From positions 250,227 to 314,226 of the forward strand of contig NZ_LMEI01000007.1 in assembly GCF_001426585.1 (NCBI RefSeq): DNA of 64,000 bases, read 5' to 3'. Of the stretch, positions 8,103 through 17,107 are shown piece by piece. Numbering within the stretch: the first letter of the stretch is position 1; each line of letters begins with the position of its first letter. The translations under genes and the position numbers were made by a program. This stretch comes from Streptomyces sp. Root431. Lineage in GTDB: Bacteria; Actinomycetota; Actinomycetes; Streptomycetales; Streptomycetaceae. The notes beneath the pieces were generated by a model. That model worked only from the letters and a program-made list of their open reading frames with translations, was not told the origin of the DNA and ran no database searches.

Positions 8103-8129
8103 GGAATTCCCTTTTCCCCGCCCGTAGTT
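8103..8129 (+). promoter_or_regulatory. Possible sigma-R-like promoter before the ABC operon
   Basis: GGAAT (8103-8107), 19 bases, then GTT (8127-8129). The consensus spacer is 18, so this is a weaker match than those upstream of moeZ and the mycoredoxin gene. It would give a very short leader to the ATG at 8149. Confidence 0.25.
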
Positions 8130-8148
8130 CTCCGAGAGGTCTTCTCCG

Positions 8149-9882
8149 ATGCGTCAATCGTCCGTCATTTCGCGCCGCGTGGCAGCGGCCGCCGTCAGTC
8201 TCGTCCTGGCCTCGGGCGCCGCCGCCTGCGCGGGACCCGAGGACACCGGCGCCAAGGGAGGCACCGCCGGCAAGGCGGCCGCCGGCACCCCGCAGAAGGG
8301 CGGCACGCTCACCGTCCTCAACAGCGAGGCCCAGACCGACTTCGACCCCGCCCGCCTCTACACCTCCGGCGGCGGCAACGTCCCCTCCCTCGTCTTCCGT
8401 ACGCTCACCACCCGCAACCGCGAGGCGGGCGCCGCAGGCAGCAAGGTCGTCCCCGACCTCGCCACCGACATCGGCCGCCCCAACAAGGACGCCACCGAGT
8501 GGACGTACACGCTGAAGGAGGGCCTGAAGTTCGAGGACGGCACGCCCATCACCAGCGCCGACATCAAGTACGGCATCGAGCGCTCCTTCGCCGCCGAACT
8601 CTCCGGAGGCGCCCCCTACCTGCGCGACTGGCTCGTCGGCGGCGACACCTACGAGGGCCCTTTCAAGGACAAGAAGGGCCTCGCGTCCGTCGTCACCCCC
8701 GACGACCGGACCATCGTCTTCAAGCTGAAGAAGCCCGAGGGCGAGTTCCCCTTCGTCGCCACCCAGACGCAGTTCACCCCCGTCCCGAAGGCCAAGGACA
8801 CCGGCGCGAAGTACGAGGAGCACCCCGTCTCCTCCGGCCCGTACAAGGTCGTCAAGAACGAGAACGACGGCGAGCGCCTCACCCTGGAGCGCAACGAGCA
8901 CTGGGACCCGAAGACCGACGAGGAGCGCAAGGCCTACCCGGACAAGATCGACGTCCGGTCCGGGCTCGACGAGGCCGTCATCAACCAGCGCCTCGCCACC
9001 TCCTCGGGCGCCGACTCCGCCGCCGTCACCACCGACACCAACCTCGGCCCGGCCGAACTCGCCCAGGTCGGCTCCGACAAGGCGCTCGCCGCCCGCGTCG
9101 GCACCGGCCACTTCGGCTTCACCAACTACCTCGCCTTCAACCCGAAGGTGAAGCCCTTCGACAACCTCAAGGTCCGGCAGGCCATCTCGTACGCGGTCAA
9201 CCGCACCAGCGTCGTCAACGCCGCCGGCGGCTCCGCGCTCGCCGAGCCCGCCACCACCTTCCTGCCCGAGCAGAAGTCCTTCGGCTTCACGCCGTACGAC
9301 CACTTCCCGGCCGGCAAGACGGGCAACCCGGAGAAGGCCAAGCAGCTCCTCAAGGAGGCCGGGTTCCCGAACGGGCTCACCGTCACCCTGCTGCACTCCA
9401 CCGCCCAGAACCGCGCCACCAGCCCCGAGATCGCCACCGCCGTGCAGGAGGCCCTCGGCAAGGCCGGCATCACCGTGAAGCTCGACGGCCAGGAGCCCAA
9501 CTCCTTCAACGAGAAGCGCTGGAGCGTCAAGGACGCGCCCGGCTTCTTCCTCTCCCGCTGGGGCGCCGACTGGCCGGCCGGCGGCCCGTTCCTCGCGCCG
9601 ATCTTCGACGGCCGCCAGATCGTCACCAACGGCTCCAACTACAACCACGCGCAGCTGAACGACCCGGCGGTCAACAAGGAGATCGACGAGATCAACAAGC
9701 TGACCGACCTCCAGGCCGCCGCAGGACGCTGGGGCGCCCTCGACAAGAAGATCGGCGAGAAGGCGCTCGACGTGCCCCTCTTCCACCCGGTCTACAAGCG
9801 GCTCGTCGGCAAGGACATCAAGAACGTCGTCATCAGCGACTGGACCGGCGTCCTCGACATCTCGCAGGTCGCGGTCAAGTGA
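8149..9882 (+). CDS. ABC transporter substrate-binding lipoprotein, family 5 (dipeptide/oligopeptide type)
   Basis: A 577-residue extracytoplasmic solute receptor of the DppA/OppA class. It has a basic N-terminus, hydrophobic signal and a lipobox-like SGAAAC with Cys at about residue 27, then the family pattern GGTLTVLNSEAQTDFDP and YTLKEGLKFEDGTPITSADI. It would capture a peptide or peptide-like ligand and hand it to the permeases encoded immediately downstream; its stop codon overlaps the next start (GTGA). The upstream Cys leader peptide suggests that the ligand is a source of sulfur, for example glutathione or another Cys-containing peptide, which is inference. The ATG follows GAGAGG at nine bases. 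Confidence 0.92.
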   Translation: MRQSSVISRRVAAAAVSLVLASGAAACAGPEDTGAKGGTAGKAAAGTPQKGGTLTVLNSEAQTDFDPARLYTSGGGNVPSLVFRTLTTRNREAGAAGSKVVPDLATDIGRPNKDATEWTYTLKEGLKFEDGTPITSADIKYGIERSFAAELSGGAPYLRDWLVGGDTYEGPFKDKKGLASVVTPDDRTIVFKLKKPEGEFPFVATQTQFTPVPKAKDTGAKYEEHPVSSGPYKVVKNENDGERLTLERNEHWDPKTDEERKAYPDKIDVRSGLDEAVINQRLATSSGADSAAVTTDTNLGPAELAQVGSDKALAARVGTGHFGFTNYLAFNPKVKPFDNLKVRQAISYAVNRTSVVNAAGGSALAEPATTFLPEQKSFGFTPYDHFPAGKTGNPEKAKQLLKEAGFPNGLTVTLLHSTAQNRATSPEIATAVQEALGKAGITVKLDGQEPNSFNEKRWSVKDAPGFFLSRWGADWPAGGPFLAPIFDGRQIVTNGSNYNHAQLNDPAVNKEIDEINKLTDLQAAAGRWGALDKKIGEKALDVPLFHPVYKRLVGKDIKNVVISDWTGVLDISQVAVK

Positions 9883-10871
9883 CCGCTCTGACCGGCACAC
9901 CGCTCGCCGACCCCTCGGCGCCCGTGGCGGGCACCCCCGCCACGGGCGCCGCCCGGCAGGCCTGGCGGCGGCTCCGCACCCGCCCCGCCGCCCTCGTCTC
10001 CGCCGGGGTCCTCCTCCTGCTCGTCCTCCTCGCGGTCGCCGCGCCGCTGCTCGCCGCCCTGGAGGGCCAGGATGCGTACGCGTACCACGACGACCTCGTC
10101 GACTCGGCCCGCGGCGGCGTCCCGTACGGCTCCTTCGGCGGGGCGAGCGCCGACCACTGGCTCGGCGTCGAGCCCGGCACCGGCCGCGACCTCTTCGTCC
10201 GCCTCCTGTACGGAGCCCGGATCTCGCTCCTCGTCGCCGTCGGCGCCACCGCCGTCCAGATCGCCCTCGGCGTCGCCATCGGCCTCGCCGCCGGGCTCGG
10301 CAGCCGCTGGGTCGACGGACTCCTCGGCCGGATCACCGACGTGCTCGTCGCCCTGCCGATGCTGGTCCTCGCCATCGCGCTGACCGCCGTCGTCCCCCGC
10401 GACTTCCCCCGCCCGCTGCTGCTGATCCTCGTCATCGGCCTGCTCGGCTGGGCCGGCACCTCCCGGATCGTGCGCGCCCAGACGCTCACCCTCAAGAGCC
10501 TCGACTTCGTCGCCGCCTCCCGCCTCGCGGGCTCCGGACGGTGGCGGACGGCCCGCCGCGAGCTGCTGCCCGCGCTCGCCGCGCCCGTCATCACCTACGC
10601 CGCGATCCTCGTCCCCACCAACATGGTCGTCGAGGCCTCCCTCTCCTTCCTCGGTGTGGGCGTCACCCCGCCCACCCCGTCCTGGGGACAGATGCTGTCG
10701 ACCGCGCAGACCTGGTTCCGCGCCGACCCCGCGTACGTCCTGCTGCCCGCCGGACTGCTCTTCGTCACCGTGCTCGCCTTCACCGTCCTCGGCGACGCGG
10801 TCCGCACCGCCCTCGACCCGCGCGAGGCGAGCCGGCTGCGCGTGGGCACCCGTAAGGAGAACTCCCGATGA
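9879..10871 (+). CDS. ABC transporter permease, DppC-like
   Basis: A 330-residue inner-membrane permease. One span near residues 35-60 is followed by an external segment and five further spans carrying the binding-protein-dependent transport signature region (EASLSFLGVGVTPPTPSWG near residue 250, the hallmark of DppC/OppC proteins). GTG start chosen because it overlaps the upstream stop (GTGA), giving translational coupling; longer in-frame readings upstream run out of frame through the lipoprotein gene and are spurious. It forms the transmembrane heterodimer with the next gene product. Gene order here is C before B, the reverse of the common dpp order. Confidence 0.9.
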   Translation: MTALTGTPLADPSAPVAGTPATGAARQAWRRLRTRPAALVSAGVLLLLVLLAVAAPLLAALEGQDAYAYHDDLVDSARGGVPYGSFGGASADHWLGVEPGTGRDLFVRLLYGARISLLVAVGATAVQIALGVAIGLAAGLGSRWVDGLLGRITDVLVALPMLVLAIALTAVVPRDFPRPLLLILVIGLLGWAGTSRIVRAQTLTLKSLDFVAASRLAGSGRWRTARRELLPALAAPVITYAAILVPTNMVVEASLSFLGVGVTPPTPSWGQMLSTAQTWFRADPAYVLLPAGLLFVTVLAFTVLGDAVRTALDPREASRLRVGTRKENSR

Positions 10872-11857
10872 CCCGCTACGTCCTCAAGCGGCTCGCGGGT
10901 GCCGCGCTCGTCCTCCTGGCGCTCTCGGTCCTCGTGTACGCCCTCTTCTACGTGGCGCCCGGCGACCCCGCCCGGCTCGCCTGCGGGGAGCGCTGCAACC
11001 CGCAGCAGATCGCCCAGGTGCGCGAGCGGCTCGGCCTGAACGAGAGCGTCGTCGCGCAGTACCTGCACTTCCTCCAGGGCGTGTTCACCGGCCGCGACTA
11101 CTCCACGGGCACCTCCGTCGTGCACTGCGACGCGCCCTGCCTCGGACTCTCCTACCAGAACGACCAGCAGGTCACCCGGCTCATCATGGAGCGGCTCCCG
11201 GCCACCGCCTCGCTCGCCCTCGGCGCGCTCGTCGTCTGGCTCGTCATCGGCGTGGGCACCGGACTGCTCTCGGCGCTGCGCCGGGGCGGCCCGACCGAGC
11301 GGATCCTCACGGTCCTCACCCTCGCCGCGACCGGCACACCCGTCTTCATCCTCGGGCTGCTGCTCCTCATGGTCGTCTGCGCCTACCTCCAGTGGCTGCC
11401 CTTCCCGAGCTACGTCCCCCTCGGCGAGGACCCCGAGCAGTGGGCCTGGAACATGCTGCTGCCCTGGCTTACCCTCGGCTTCTTCGAATCCGCCAAATAC
11501 GCCCGTCTCACCAGGAGTTCGACCCTGGAGACGCTCGCGGAGGACCACATCCGCACCTTCCGCGCCTACGGCGTGGGGGAGCGGGCCGTCGTCACCCGCC
11601 ACGCGCTGCGCGGCGCCGTCCCGCCCGTCATCGCGATCAGCGCCGTCGACCTCGGCTACATGTTCGGCGGGGCGGTGCTCACCGAGTCCCTCTTCGGCAT
11701 CCCCGGCCTCGGCAAGACCCTCCTCGAAGGGGTGCGCTCGATCGACCTGCCCGTGGTGGTGGGCGTGGTCATGGTGATGGGCGTGGCCGTCGTCCTCGCC
11801 GGCGTCGTCGCCGACCTCCTGTACGCCGCCGCCGACCGAAGGGTGGTCCTGACGTGA
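10868..11857 (+). CDS. ABC transporter permease, DppB-like
   Basis: A 329-residue inner-membrane permease starting MTRYVLKRLAGAALVLL, the classic DppB/OppB N-terminus, with a conserved GDPARLACGERCNPQQI segment and six spans. The EAA-like loop is seen around TLAEDHIRTFRAYGVGERAV. It contains an unusual pair of Cys-containing stretches outside the membrane (LACGERC, VHCDAPC), not typical for the family, which may form disulfides. ATG overlaps the preceding stop (ATGA), and its own stop overlaps the GTG of the ATPase gene, so the four transporter genes are translationally coupled. Confidence 0.9.
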   Translation: MTRYVLKRLAGAALVLLALSVLVYALFYVAPGDPARLACGERCNPQQIAQVRERLGLNESVVAQYLHFLQGVFTGRDYSTGTSVVHCDAPCLGLSYQNDQQVTRLIMERLPATASLALGALVVWLVIGVGTGLLSALRRGGPTERILTVLTLAATGTPVFILGLLLLMVVCAYLQWLPFPSYVPLGEDPEQWAWNMLLPWLTLGFFESAKYARLTRSSTLETLAEDHIRTFRAYGVGERAVVTRHALRGAVPPVIAISAVDLGYMFGGAVLTESLFGIPGLGKTLLEGVRSIDLPVVVGVVMVMGVAVVLAGVVADLLYAAADRRVVLT

Positions 11858-13506
11858 CCCCGCAGAGCACAGGCCCCCTGGTGGAAGTCCGGGACCTCAC
11901 CGTCGAGTTCGACCGCGAGGGCGACCCCGTACGGGCCGTGGACGGCCTCTCCTTCACCCTCGGCGAAGGCCGCGCCCTCGCCCTCGTCGGCGAGTCCGGC
12001 AGCGGCAAGTCCACCGTCGCCGGCGCCCTCCTCGGCCTCCACCGGGGGACGGGCGCGCGCGTCACCGGCACCGTCCGCGTCGGCGGCATCGACGTCGCCG
12101 ACGCGGACCCCGCCGAACTGCGGCGCCTGCGCGGCGGGGTCGCCGCGATGGTCTTCCAGGACCCGCTGTCCGCCCTCGACCCCTACTACGCCGTCGGCGA
12201 CCAGATCGCCGAGGTGTACCGGATCCACGCCGGAGGCTCCCGCCGGGACGCCCGCGCCCGCGCCGTGGAGGTCCTCGACCGGGTCGGCATCCCCGACGCG
12301 GCCCGCCGCTCCCGCTCCCGCCCGCACGAGTTCAGCGGCGGCATGCGCCAGCGCACCCTCCTCGCCATGGCCCTCGCCTGCGAACCCCGGCTCATCGTCG
12401 CCGACGAACCGACCACCGCCCTCGACGTGACCGTGCAGGCCCAGATCCTCGACCTGCTCCACGAGCTCCGGCGCGAGACGGGCACAGCGCTGCTCCTCGT
12501 CACCCACGACGTCGGCGTCGCCGCCGAGAGCGTCGACGACGTGCTCGTCATGCGCGGCGGCCGCGAGGTCGAACGCGGGCCCGTGAGCGGGGTGTTGGGC
12601 GCACCCTCGGAGCCGTACACGCGCAGGCTGCTCACCGCCGTGCCCCGGCTCGACGGGCCCGTGCGGCCCGCCACCGCCGCGCCCGCCGGCGAGCCGCTCC
12701 TCGAAGCGGTCGGCCTGCGGCGGGAGTTCGGGCGCGGCAAGCGTGCCGTGACCGCCGTCGACGGCGTCTCCCTCACCGTCCACGCCGGCGAAACCCTGGG
12801 CGTCGTCGGGGAGTCCGGCAGCGGCAAGACCACCCTCGGCCGCATGCTCGTGCGGCTCCTCGACCCGACGGGCGGCCGACTCCGTTACGGGGGTGCGGAG
12901 ATCGGCGCCCTGTCGGAGCGGGAACTGCGCCCGTACCGCCGCGAACTCCAGATGGTCTTCCAGGACCCCGTCGCCTCCCTCAACCCGCGCCGCTCCGTCG
13001 GCGAGTCGATCGCCGACCCGCTGCGCGCGGCGGGGGAGCGCGACGAGACCCGGATCCGCTCCCGGGTGCGGGAGCTGCTCGACCGGGTGGGGCTCGAACC
13101 CGACCGGTACGAGGCCTACCCGCACGAGTTCAGCGGCGGCCAGCGCCAGCGCGTCGGCATCGCCCGCGCCCTCGCCGCCGAGCCCCGGGTGATCGTCTGC
13201 GACGAACCCGTCTCCGCGCTCGACGTCACCACCCAGGCCCAGGTGACCGCGCTGCTCGCCGAACTCCAGGCCGAACTCGGCCTCGGGCTCGTCTTCATCG
13301 CCCACGACCTCGCCGTCGTCCGGCAGGTCAGCGACCGCGTCGCCGTCATGCGCGGAGGCCGGATCGTCGAGCAGGGCACGGTCCGGGAGGTGTACGGCGC
13401 GCCCCAGGATCCGTACACGCGCCGGCTCCTCGCCGCCGTCCCGTCCGTCGATCCGGCCCACGCGGCCGAGCGGCGCGGGCGCCGCCAGGAACTGGCCGCC
13501 GCCTGA
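11854..13506 (+). CDS. Double ATP-binding ABC transporter protein (DppD-DppF fusion)
   Basis: A 550-residue cytoplasmic protein with two complete ABC ATPase domains. Domain 1: Walker [10 protein letters not shown], signature FSGGMRQRT, Walker B LIVADEP. Domain 2: Walker [10 protein letters not shown], signature FSGGQRQRV, Walker B VIVCDEP. Each domain is followed by an oligopeptide-type C-terminal region ending PYTRRLLxAVP. It therefore supplies both nucleotide-binding subunits for the permease pair, completing the transporter. GTG start overlaps the previous stop by four bases. A 14-bp perfect hairpin at 13584-13615 follows about 80 bases downstream. Confidence 0.93.
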   Translation: MTPQSTGPLVEVRDLTVEFDREGDPVRAVDGLSFTLGEGRALALVGESGSGKSTVAGALLGLHRGTGARVTGTVRVGGIDVADADPAELRRLRGGVAAMVFQDPLSALDPYYAVGDQIAEVYRIHAGGSRRDARARAVEVLDRVGIPDAARRSRSRPHEFSGGMRQRTLLAMALACEPRLIVADEPTTALDVTVQAQILDLLHELRRETGTALLLVTHDVGVAAESVDDVLVMRGGREVERGPVSGVLGAPSEPYTRRLLTAVPRLDGPVRPATAAPAGEPLLEAVGLRREFGRGKRAVTAVDGVSLTVHAGETLGVVGESGSGKTTLGRMLVRLLDPTGGRLRYGGAEIGALSERELRPYRRELQMVFQDPVASLNPRRSVGESIADPLRAAGERDETRIRSRVRELLDRVGLEPDRYEAYPHEFSGGQRQRVGIARALAAEPRVIVCDEPVSALDVTTQAQVTALLAELQAELGLGLVFIAHDLAVVRQVSDRVAVMRGGRIVEQGTVREVYGAPQDPYTRRLLAAVPSVDPAHAAERRGRRQELAAA

Positions 13507-13583
13507 CACTCCGTAACCATCCCGGCGCGTACCGCGACAGAACGCGACCGGGGTGGGAAAGTTACGTGCATTCACCCCTTCCA

Positions 13584-13615
13584 GTGGTGCGACGGACAAC
13601 CGTCCGTCGCACCAC
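13584..13615. terminator. 14-bp perfect hairpin after the transporter operon
   Basis: GTGGTGCGACGGAC / GTCCGTCGCACCAC with a four-base loop. There is no T-run on either side, so it may be an intrinsic terminator of the GC-only type common in Streptomyces, or a regulator site before the polysaccharide cluster. Confidence 0.5.
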
Positions 13616-13696
13616 CGGTATCTCCGCTTACGTTCTTCCCGCTGCGAGTCGCCGGACCAACGGGGACCGCCGTCAAGGGAGATCGGGGGTGTACTC

Positions 13697-15361
13697 GTGC
13701 GGATCGGACTGCTCACGGAGGGTGGCTACCCGTACGCCGCCGGTGAGGCCGGACTCTGGTGCGAACGGCTCGTACACGGGCTCGGACAGCACCAGTTCGA
13801 CCTCTACGCCCTCGGCCCCACCGGCCTCACCCTGCCCCTCCCCCCGAACGCCCGGACCGTCCGCTCCGTCCGCACGGGAGACGTGACCGGCCCCGGCACC
13901 GGGCCCGAGGACCACGCACCGAAGAGCACCATCGAGCGCGCCGCCTTCGGCGAGAACCGCGCCTCCCGCCGCGCCTACGGCCGGCGCGAGCGCCGCCGCT
14001 TCACCGAGGCCTTCCACGCCCTCGCCACCGGACTCTGCGCCGAACACGACGAGACCTCCTTCGCCACCGGGCTCTACGCCCTCGCCGACCTCGCCCGCGA
14101 ACGCGGCGGACTGCCCGGCGCGCTCCGCTCCGACGACGCCGTCCGTGCCCTCGAAGCCGCCTGCCGCGCCCCCGGCGCCCGCCGGACCGCCGCCGCGGCC
14201 GGCCTCCCCGACCACCTCGCCTTCGCCGACCGGCTCGAGCGCGCACTCCGCCCGCTCTCCCTCGACTGGTACGAGGACGAGGCGCTCGGCGCCGTCGACC
14301 TCTGCCACGCCACCGCCGGCGGCACGACCGCCCTCCCCGGCCTCCTGGCCAAACGCTTCTTCGGCACCCCGCTCCTCGTCACCGAGTACGGCGTCCAGCT
14401 CCGCGCCCACTACCTCTCGCCGGCCGTCGCCGACCGCTCCGCCCCCCTGCGCGCCCTCCTCGCCGCCCTCCACGGCCGGCTCGCCGCCGAGACCTACGGC
14501 CAGGCCGCGCTCCTCACCCCCGGCAACGCCCACGCCCGCCGCTGGCAGGAGAAGTGCGGCGCCGACCGCGACCGGATCCGGACCGTCCACCCCGGCCTCG
14601 CCGCCGACCGCTTCGCCGAGGTCGGCGAGGACGAGGAGAGCGGCGACCCGGCCACCCTCGTCTGGGTCGGCCGCGTCGAACCCGCCAAGGACCTCGTCGC
14701 CCTGCTCCACGCCTTCGCCGAGATCCGGGCCCGGCAGCCCGACGTCAGGCTGCGGATCGTCGCCGTCCCGACCGGCGAGCCCTGCGCCGACGCGTACCTC
14801 ACGCACTGCAAGGGCTTCGCGGCACAGCTCTTCCCCGACGAGGCCGCGGGGGCCCACGCCGTCGGGGAGAACCCCGTCACCTTCGAGGAGCTCGGCGGGC
14901 CCGAGGCGCCCACCCTGGAGGACACCTACGCCTCCGCCGCGGTCGTCGTCCTCTCCAGCGTCGTCGAGGGCTTCCCGACGAGCCTCGTCGAGGCGATGTT
15001 CTGCGCCCGCGCCACCGTCTCGACCGACGTCGGCGCGGTCGTCGAGGTCATCGGCGGCACCGGCCTCGTCGTCCCCCCGCGCAACCCGCGGGCCCTCGCC
15101 GACGCGTGCCTCGCGCTGCTCCGCGAGCCCGAGCGCCGCTACCGGCTGGGCGCCGCCGCCCGCGCCCGCGCGCTCGAACTCTTCACCGTCGACCAGAACC
15201 TCGCCGCTTTCCGCGGCATCTACCTGGAGCTTCTCTCCCACGCGCCGGTGCGCCACCGCCCCGGGGACGGCGTGCTCTTCGCCCACCCGGCCGAGGCCCA
15301 CGTGCCGGGCAGCTGGACGCACCAGGCCGTGACCGCGGGCACAGGAGCCCCCGATGCCTGA
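13697..15361 (+). CDS. GT4 glycosyltransferase with DUF3492 domain (PelF-like)
   Basis: A 554-residue cytosolic glycosyltransferase. The N-terminus RIGLLTEGGYPYAAGEAGLWCERLV is characteristic of the DUF3492 region found in PelF (written here in parts: LLTEGGYPYA, GLWCERL). The C-terminal GT-B half has VWVGRVEPAKDLV for donor binding and EGFPTSLVE, the EX7E motif of family GT4. PelF uses UDP-GlcNAc/GalNAc to polymerise the Pel exopolysaccharide. The GTG start is chosen from conservation of VRIGLLTEGG. The stop overlaps the next in-frame ATG region, and the following genes encode a polytopic membrane protein, an epimerase and a spherulin-4 protein. Confidence 0.88.
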   Translation: MRIGLLTEGGYPYAAGEAGLWCERLVHGLGQHQFDLYALGPTGLTLPLPPNARTVRSVRTGDVTGPGTGPEDHAPKSTIERAAFGENRASRRAYGRRERRRFTEAFHALATGLCAEHDETSFATGLYALADLARERGGLPGALRSDDAVRALEAACRAPGARRTAAAAGLPDHLAFADRLERALRPLSLDWYEDEALGAVDLCHATAGGTTALPGLLAKRFFGTPLLVTEYGVQLRAHYLSPAVADRSAPLRALLAALHGRLAAETYGQAALLTPGNAHARRWQEKCGADRDRIRTVHPGLAADRFAEVGEDEESGDPATLVWVGRVEPAKDLVALLHAFAEIRARQPDVRLRIVAVPTGEPCADAYLTHCKGFAAQLFPDEAAGAHAVGENPVTFEELGGPEAPTLEDTYASAAVVVLSSVVEGFPTSLVEAMFCARATVSTDVGAVVEVIGGTGLVVPPRNPRALADACLALLREPERRYRLGAAARARALELFTVDQNLAAFRGIYLELLSHAPVRHRPGDGVLFAHPAEAHVPGSWTHQAVTAGTGAPDA

Positions 15362-15374
15362 AGGAGGCACCCCC

Positions 15375-16973
15375 ATGCGCGGCCCCGCCGCCCCCACGAG
15401 CCCCGGAGCCTGGGACGCCCGCTCCGAAGCCCTCCTCGGCACCCCGGCCCTGACCCCGGCCGACGCCGGCGCCCTCGACCTCCGCGCCGCCGACGACCCG
15501 GCGGACGCCCTGGGCGCCGCACCGCCCGGGATAGCCCCGTCCGCCCCCGAGACCCCGACGTCGGAACCGCCGGCGGCCGACCTGCCGGTGTACGAGGACG
15601 TCGACCCGCCCGCGTACGAGGACGTCGACCCGCCCGCGCACGGAGACGCCGAATCACCCGTGTACGAGGACGCCGACCCGCCCGCGCACGGAGACGCCGA
15701 ATCGCCCGCGCACGGAGACGCCGAACCCCCCGCCCACGGAGACGCCGACCGCCCCGACGCCCCCGAGCCCGGTCTCGCCTGGAGGGCGACGGCCGCGGAG
15801 GGGACCGCCACGGCGGAGGAGCCGACCACGGCGGCGGCCGGGCACGGCGCCGTGGCCCCCGTGCCGGCCGCGGCCCTCACGACGGCCGAGGGGCCGGGTG
15901 CGCCGGCGCCCGCTCCCTCGGCCTCCACCCCCCGCCCGCGCCGCGGCAACGCCGACCCCGTCAAGGTGCTCATGCACCGGCACCGGGAGCTGTGCGAGCG
16001 CGCCGTCGACCCGCTGGAGATCGCCGCCGGGCTCGAAGCTCAGGGGTTCACCGACCGGACCGCCGCCCGCTTCCGGCACCGCGACGTCTTCGCGCTCGCC
16101 GAGGAGCTGTACGTACGCGTGCCCCGCGGCGCCGGCACGCCCCCGGCCCCGGCACCGGCCGAGCGGATCCGCGCCCCCTGGCTGCTCGCCGCCCTCGCGC
16201 CCGGCGCCGCCGCCGCGCTCGCCGGGCTCGGACTCACCCTCACCCACGGCTCCGTACGCCTCGCCGTCGGCGCCGCCGGAGCCCTCGCGCTCACCGGGGC
16301 GCTCCTCCTCGCCGTCCGGCGCGGACCGCTCCGCGCCCCCGGCGGCCGGACCGTGCCCGCCGCCCGCCTCTGGACCCTCTGGCTCCTCGCCTACGCGGTC
16401 GCCGGCGACGGCCTCCTGGCGCAGGTCCTCACGGGCGGCCCCGACGGGCCCTGGGCCCTCGCCCCCGGCCCCCTCCTCGCCCTCGCCCTCGCCGTCGCCC
16501 CCGCCGCCTGGGGCGCCCACCTCTTCGCGAGCCGGGCCCGCCGCCGGATCGCCGACAGCAGGGGACTCGCGGACTTCGCCGCCGGGGCCCGCCCCCTGCT
16601 CCTCGGCACCGTGACGCTCCAGCTCCTCGCCCTCACCGTCCTCCTGGCCCTCACCGGATTCAGCCCGGGGGCCCTCGCCCTCGGCGCGCTCCTGCTGCTG
16701 GCCCGGCTCCTCACCGTCCACGGCTTCCCCGAGACGGCCACCGCCGCGCTCGCCGCCGCCTGCGCCGCCGAGGCCCTCGCCCTCGCGAGCGTCCTCGCCG
16801 CCCGCATCCCCGCCCCCGGCTTCGACGCGCTCGCCGCCCCCGTGCGCTCCCTCGTCGACGCCGCGGGACCCGGGGCCGTACCCACCCTCGTCTGCGGCGC
16901 CGCCGCGCTCGGCCTGCTGGCCCACGCGACCGGCGCCCTCGCCCGGGCCTCGGCCCACGCCACCACCTCGTGA
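15375..16973 (+). CDS. Polytopic membrane protein with acidic repeat N-terminus (PelG position)
   Basis: A 532-residue protein. Residues 1-180 are low-complexity and acidic, including seven tandem 8-residue repeats (YEDVDPP / HGDAESP type). Residues about 190-245 form a small soluble segment (HRELCERAVDPLEIAAG...FRHRDVFALAEELY). Residues about 255-530 contain roughly nine to ten hydrophobic spans. No catalytic motif is visible. By position after a PelF-like enzyme it could do the job of PelG, the exporter of the polymer, but I cannot confirm homology. ATG 15375 is preferred because GAAGGAGG lies seven bases upstream; ATG 15354 overlapping the upstream gene is the alternative. Confidence 0.7.
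   Translation: MRGPAAPTSPGAWDARSEALLGTPALTPADAGALDLRAADDPADALGAAPPGIAPSAPETPTSEPPAADLPVYEDVDPPAYEDVDPPAHGDAESPVYEDADPPAHGDAESPAHGDAEPPAHGDADRPDAPEPGLAWRATAAEGTATAEEPTTAAAGHGAVAPVPAAALTTAEGPGAPAPAPSASTPRPRRGNADPVKVLMHRHRELCERAVDPLEIAAGLEAQGFTDRTAARFRHRDVFALAEELYVRVPRGAGTPPAPAPAERIRAPWLLAALAPGAAAALAGLGLTLTHGSVRLAVGAAGALALTGALLLAVRRGPLRAPGGRTVPAARLWTLWLLAYAVAGDGLLAQVLTGGPDGPWALAPGPLLALALAVAPAAWGAHLFASRARRRIADSRGLADFAAGARPLLLGTVTLQLLALTVLLALTGFSPGALALGALLLLARLLTVHGFPETATAALAAACAAEALALASVLAARIPAPGFDALAAPVRSLVDAAGPGAVPTLVCGAAALGLLAHATGALARASAHATTS
15588..15755 (+). repeat. Seven tandem 24-bp repeats inside the membrane-protein gene
   Basis: Seven consecutive 24-base units encode 8-residue acidic repeats alternating between YEDVDPPA and HGDAESPA types. 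Unit variants are interspersed, suggesting expansion by slippage or unequal crossover. Confidence 0.85.
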
Positions 16974-17053
16974 ATCCCCCGCCCTCCCGCGGAGCCGACG
17001 CCGCGGGCGTGCCCCGTCACCTCTCTCATCACCCCGCAAGGAGACCGAAGACC

Positions 17054-17107
17054 ATGACCCCTCAATCCCAAGGACCGGCCGGTCGGCACGTAGGGGCCGC
17101 ACGATGA
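17054..17107 (+). CDS. 17-codon ORF coupled to the epimerase gene
   Basis: ATG at 17054 follows AAGGAG with good spacing and encodes MTPQSQGPAGRHVGAAR. Its stop TGA overlaps the epimerase ATG (ATGA at 17104-17107). The epimerase itself has no evident Shine-Dalgarno sequence, so ribosomes probably reach it by re-initiation after this short ORF. It could be a leader peptide or simply a coupling device. Confidence 0.45.
   Translation: MTPQSQGPAGRHVGAAR

Noticed and set aside
8046..9878. A frame running into the DppC-like permease from far upstream
   Set aside because: It overlaps the lipoprotein gene in another frame; the permease start is fixed by the GTGA overlap at 9879.
15588..15755. Repeats considered as a CRISPR array
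   Set aside because: Units are contiguous 24-mers without spacers and lie in frame inside a gene.
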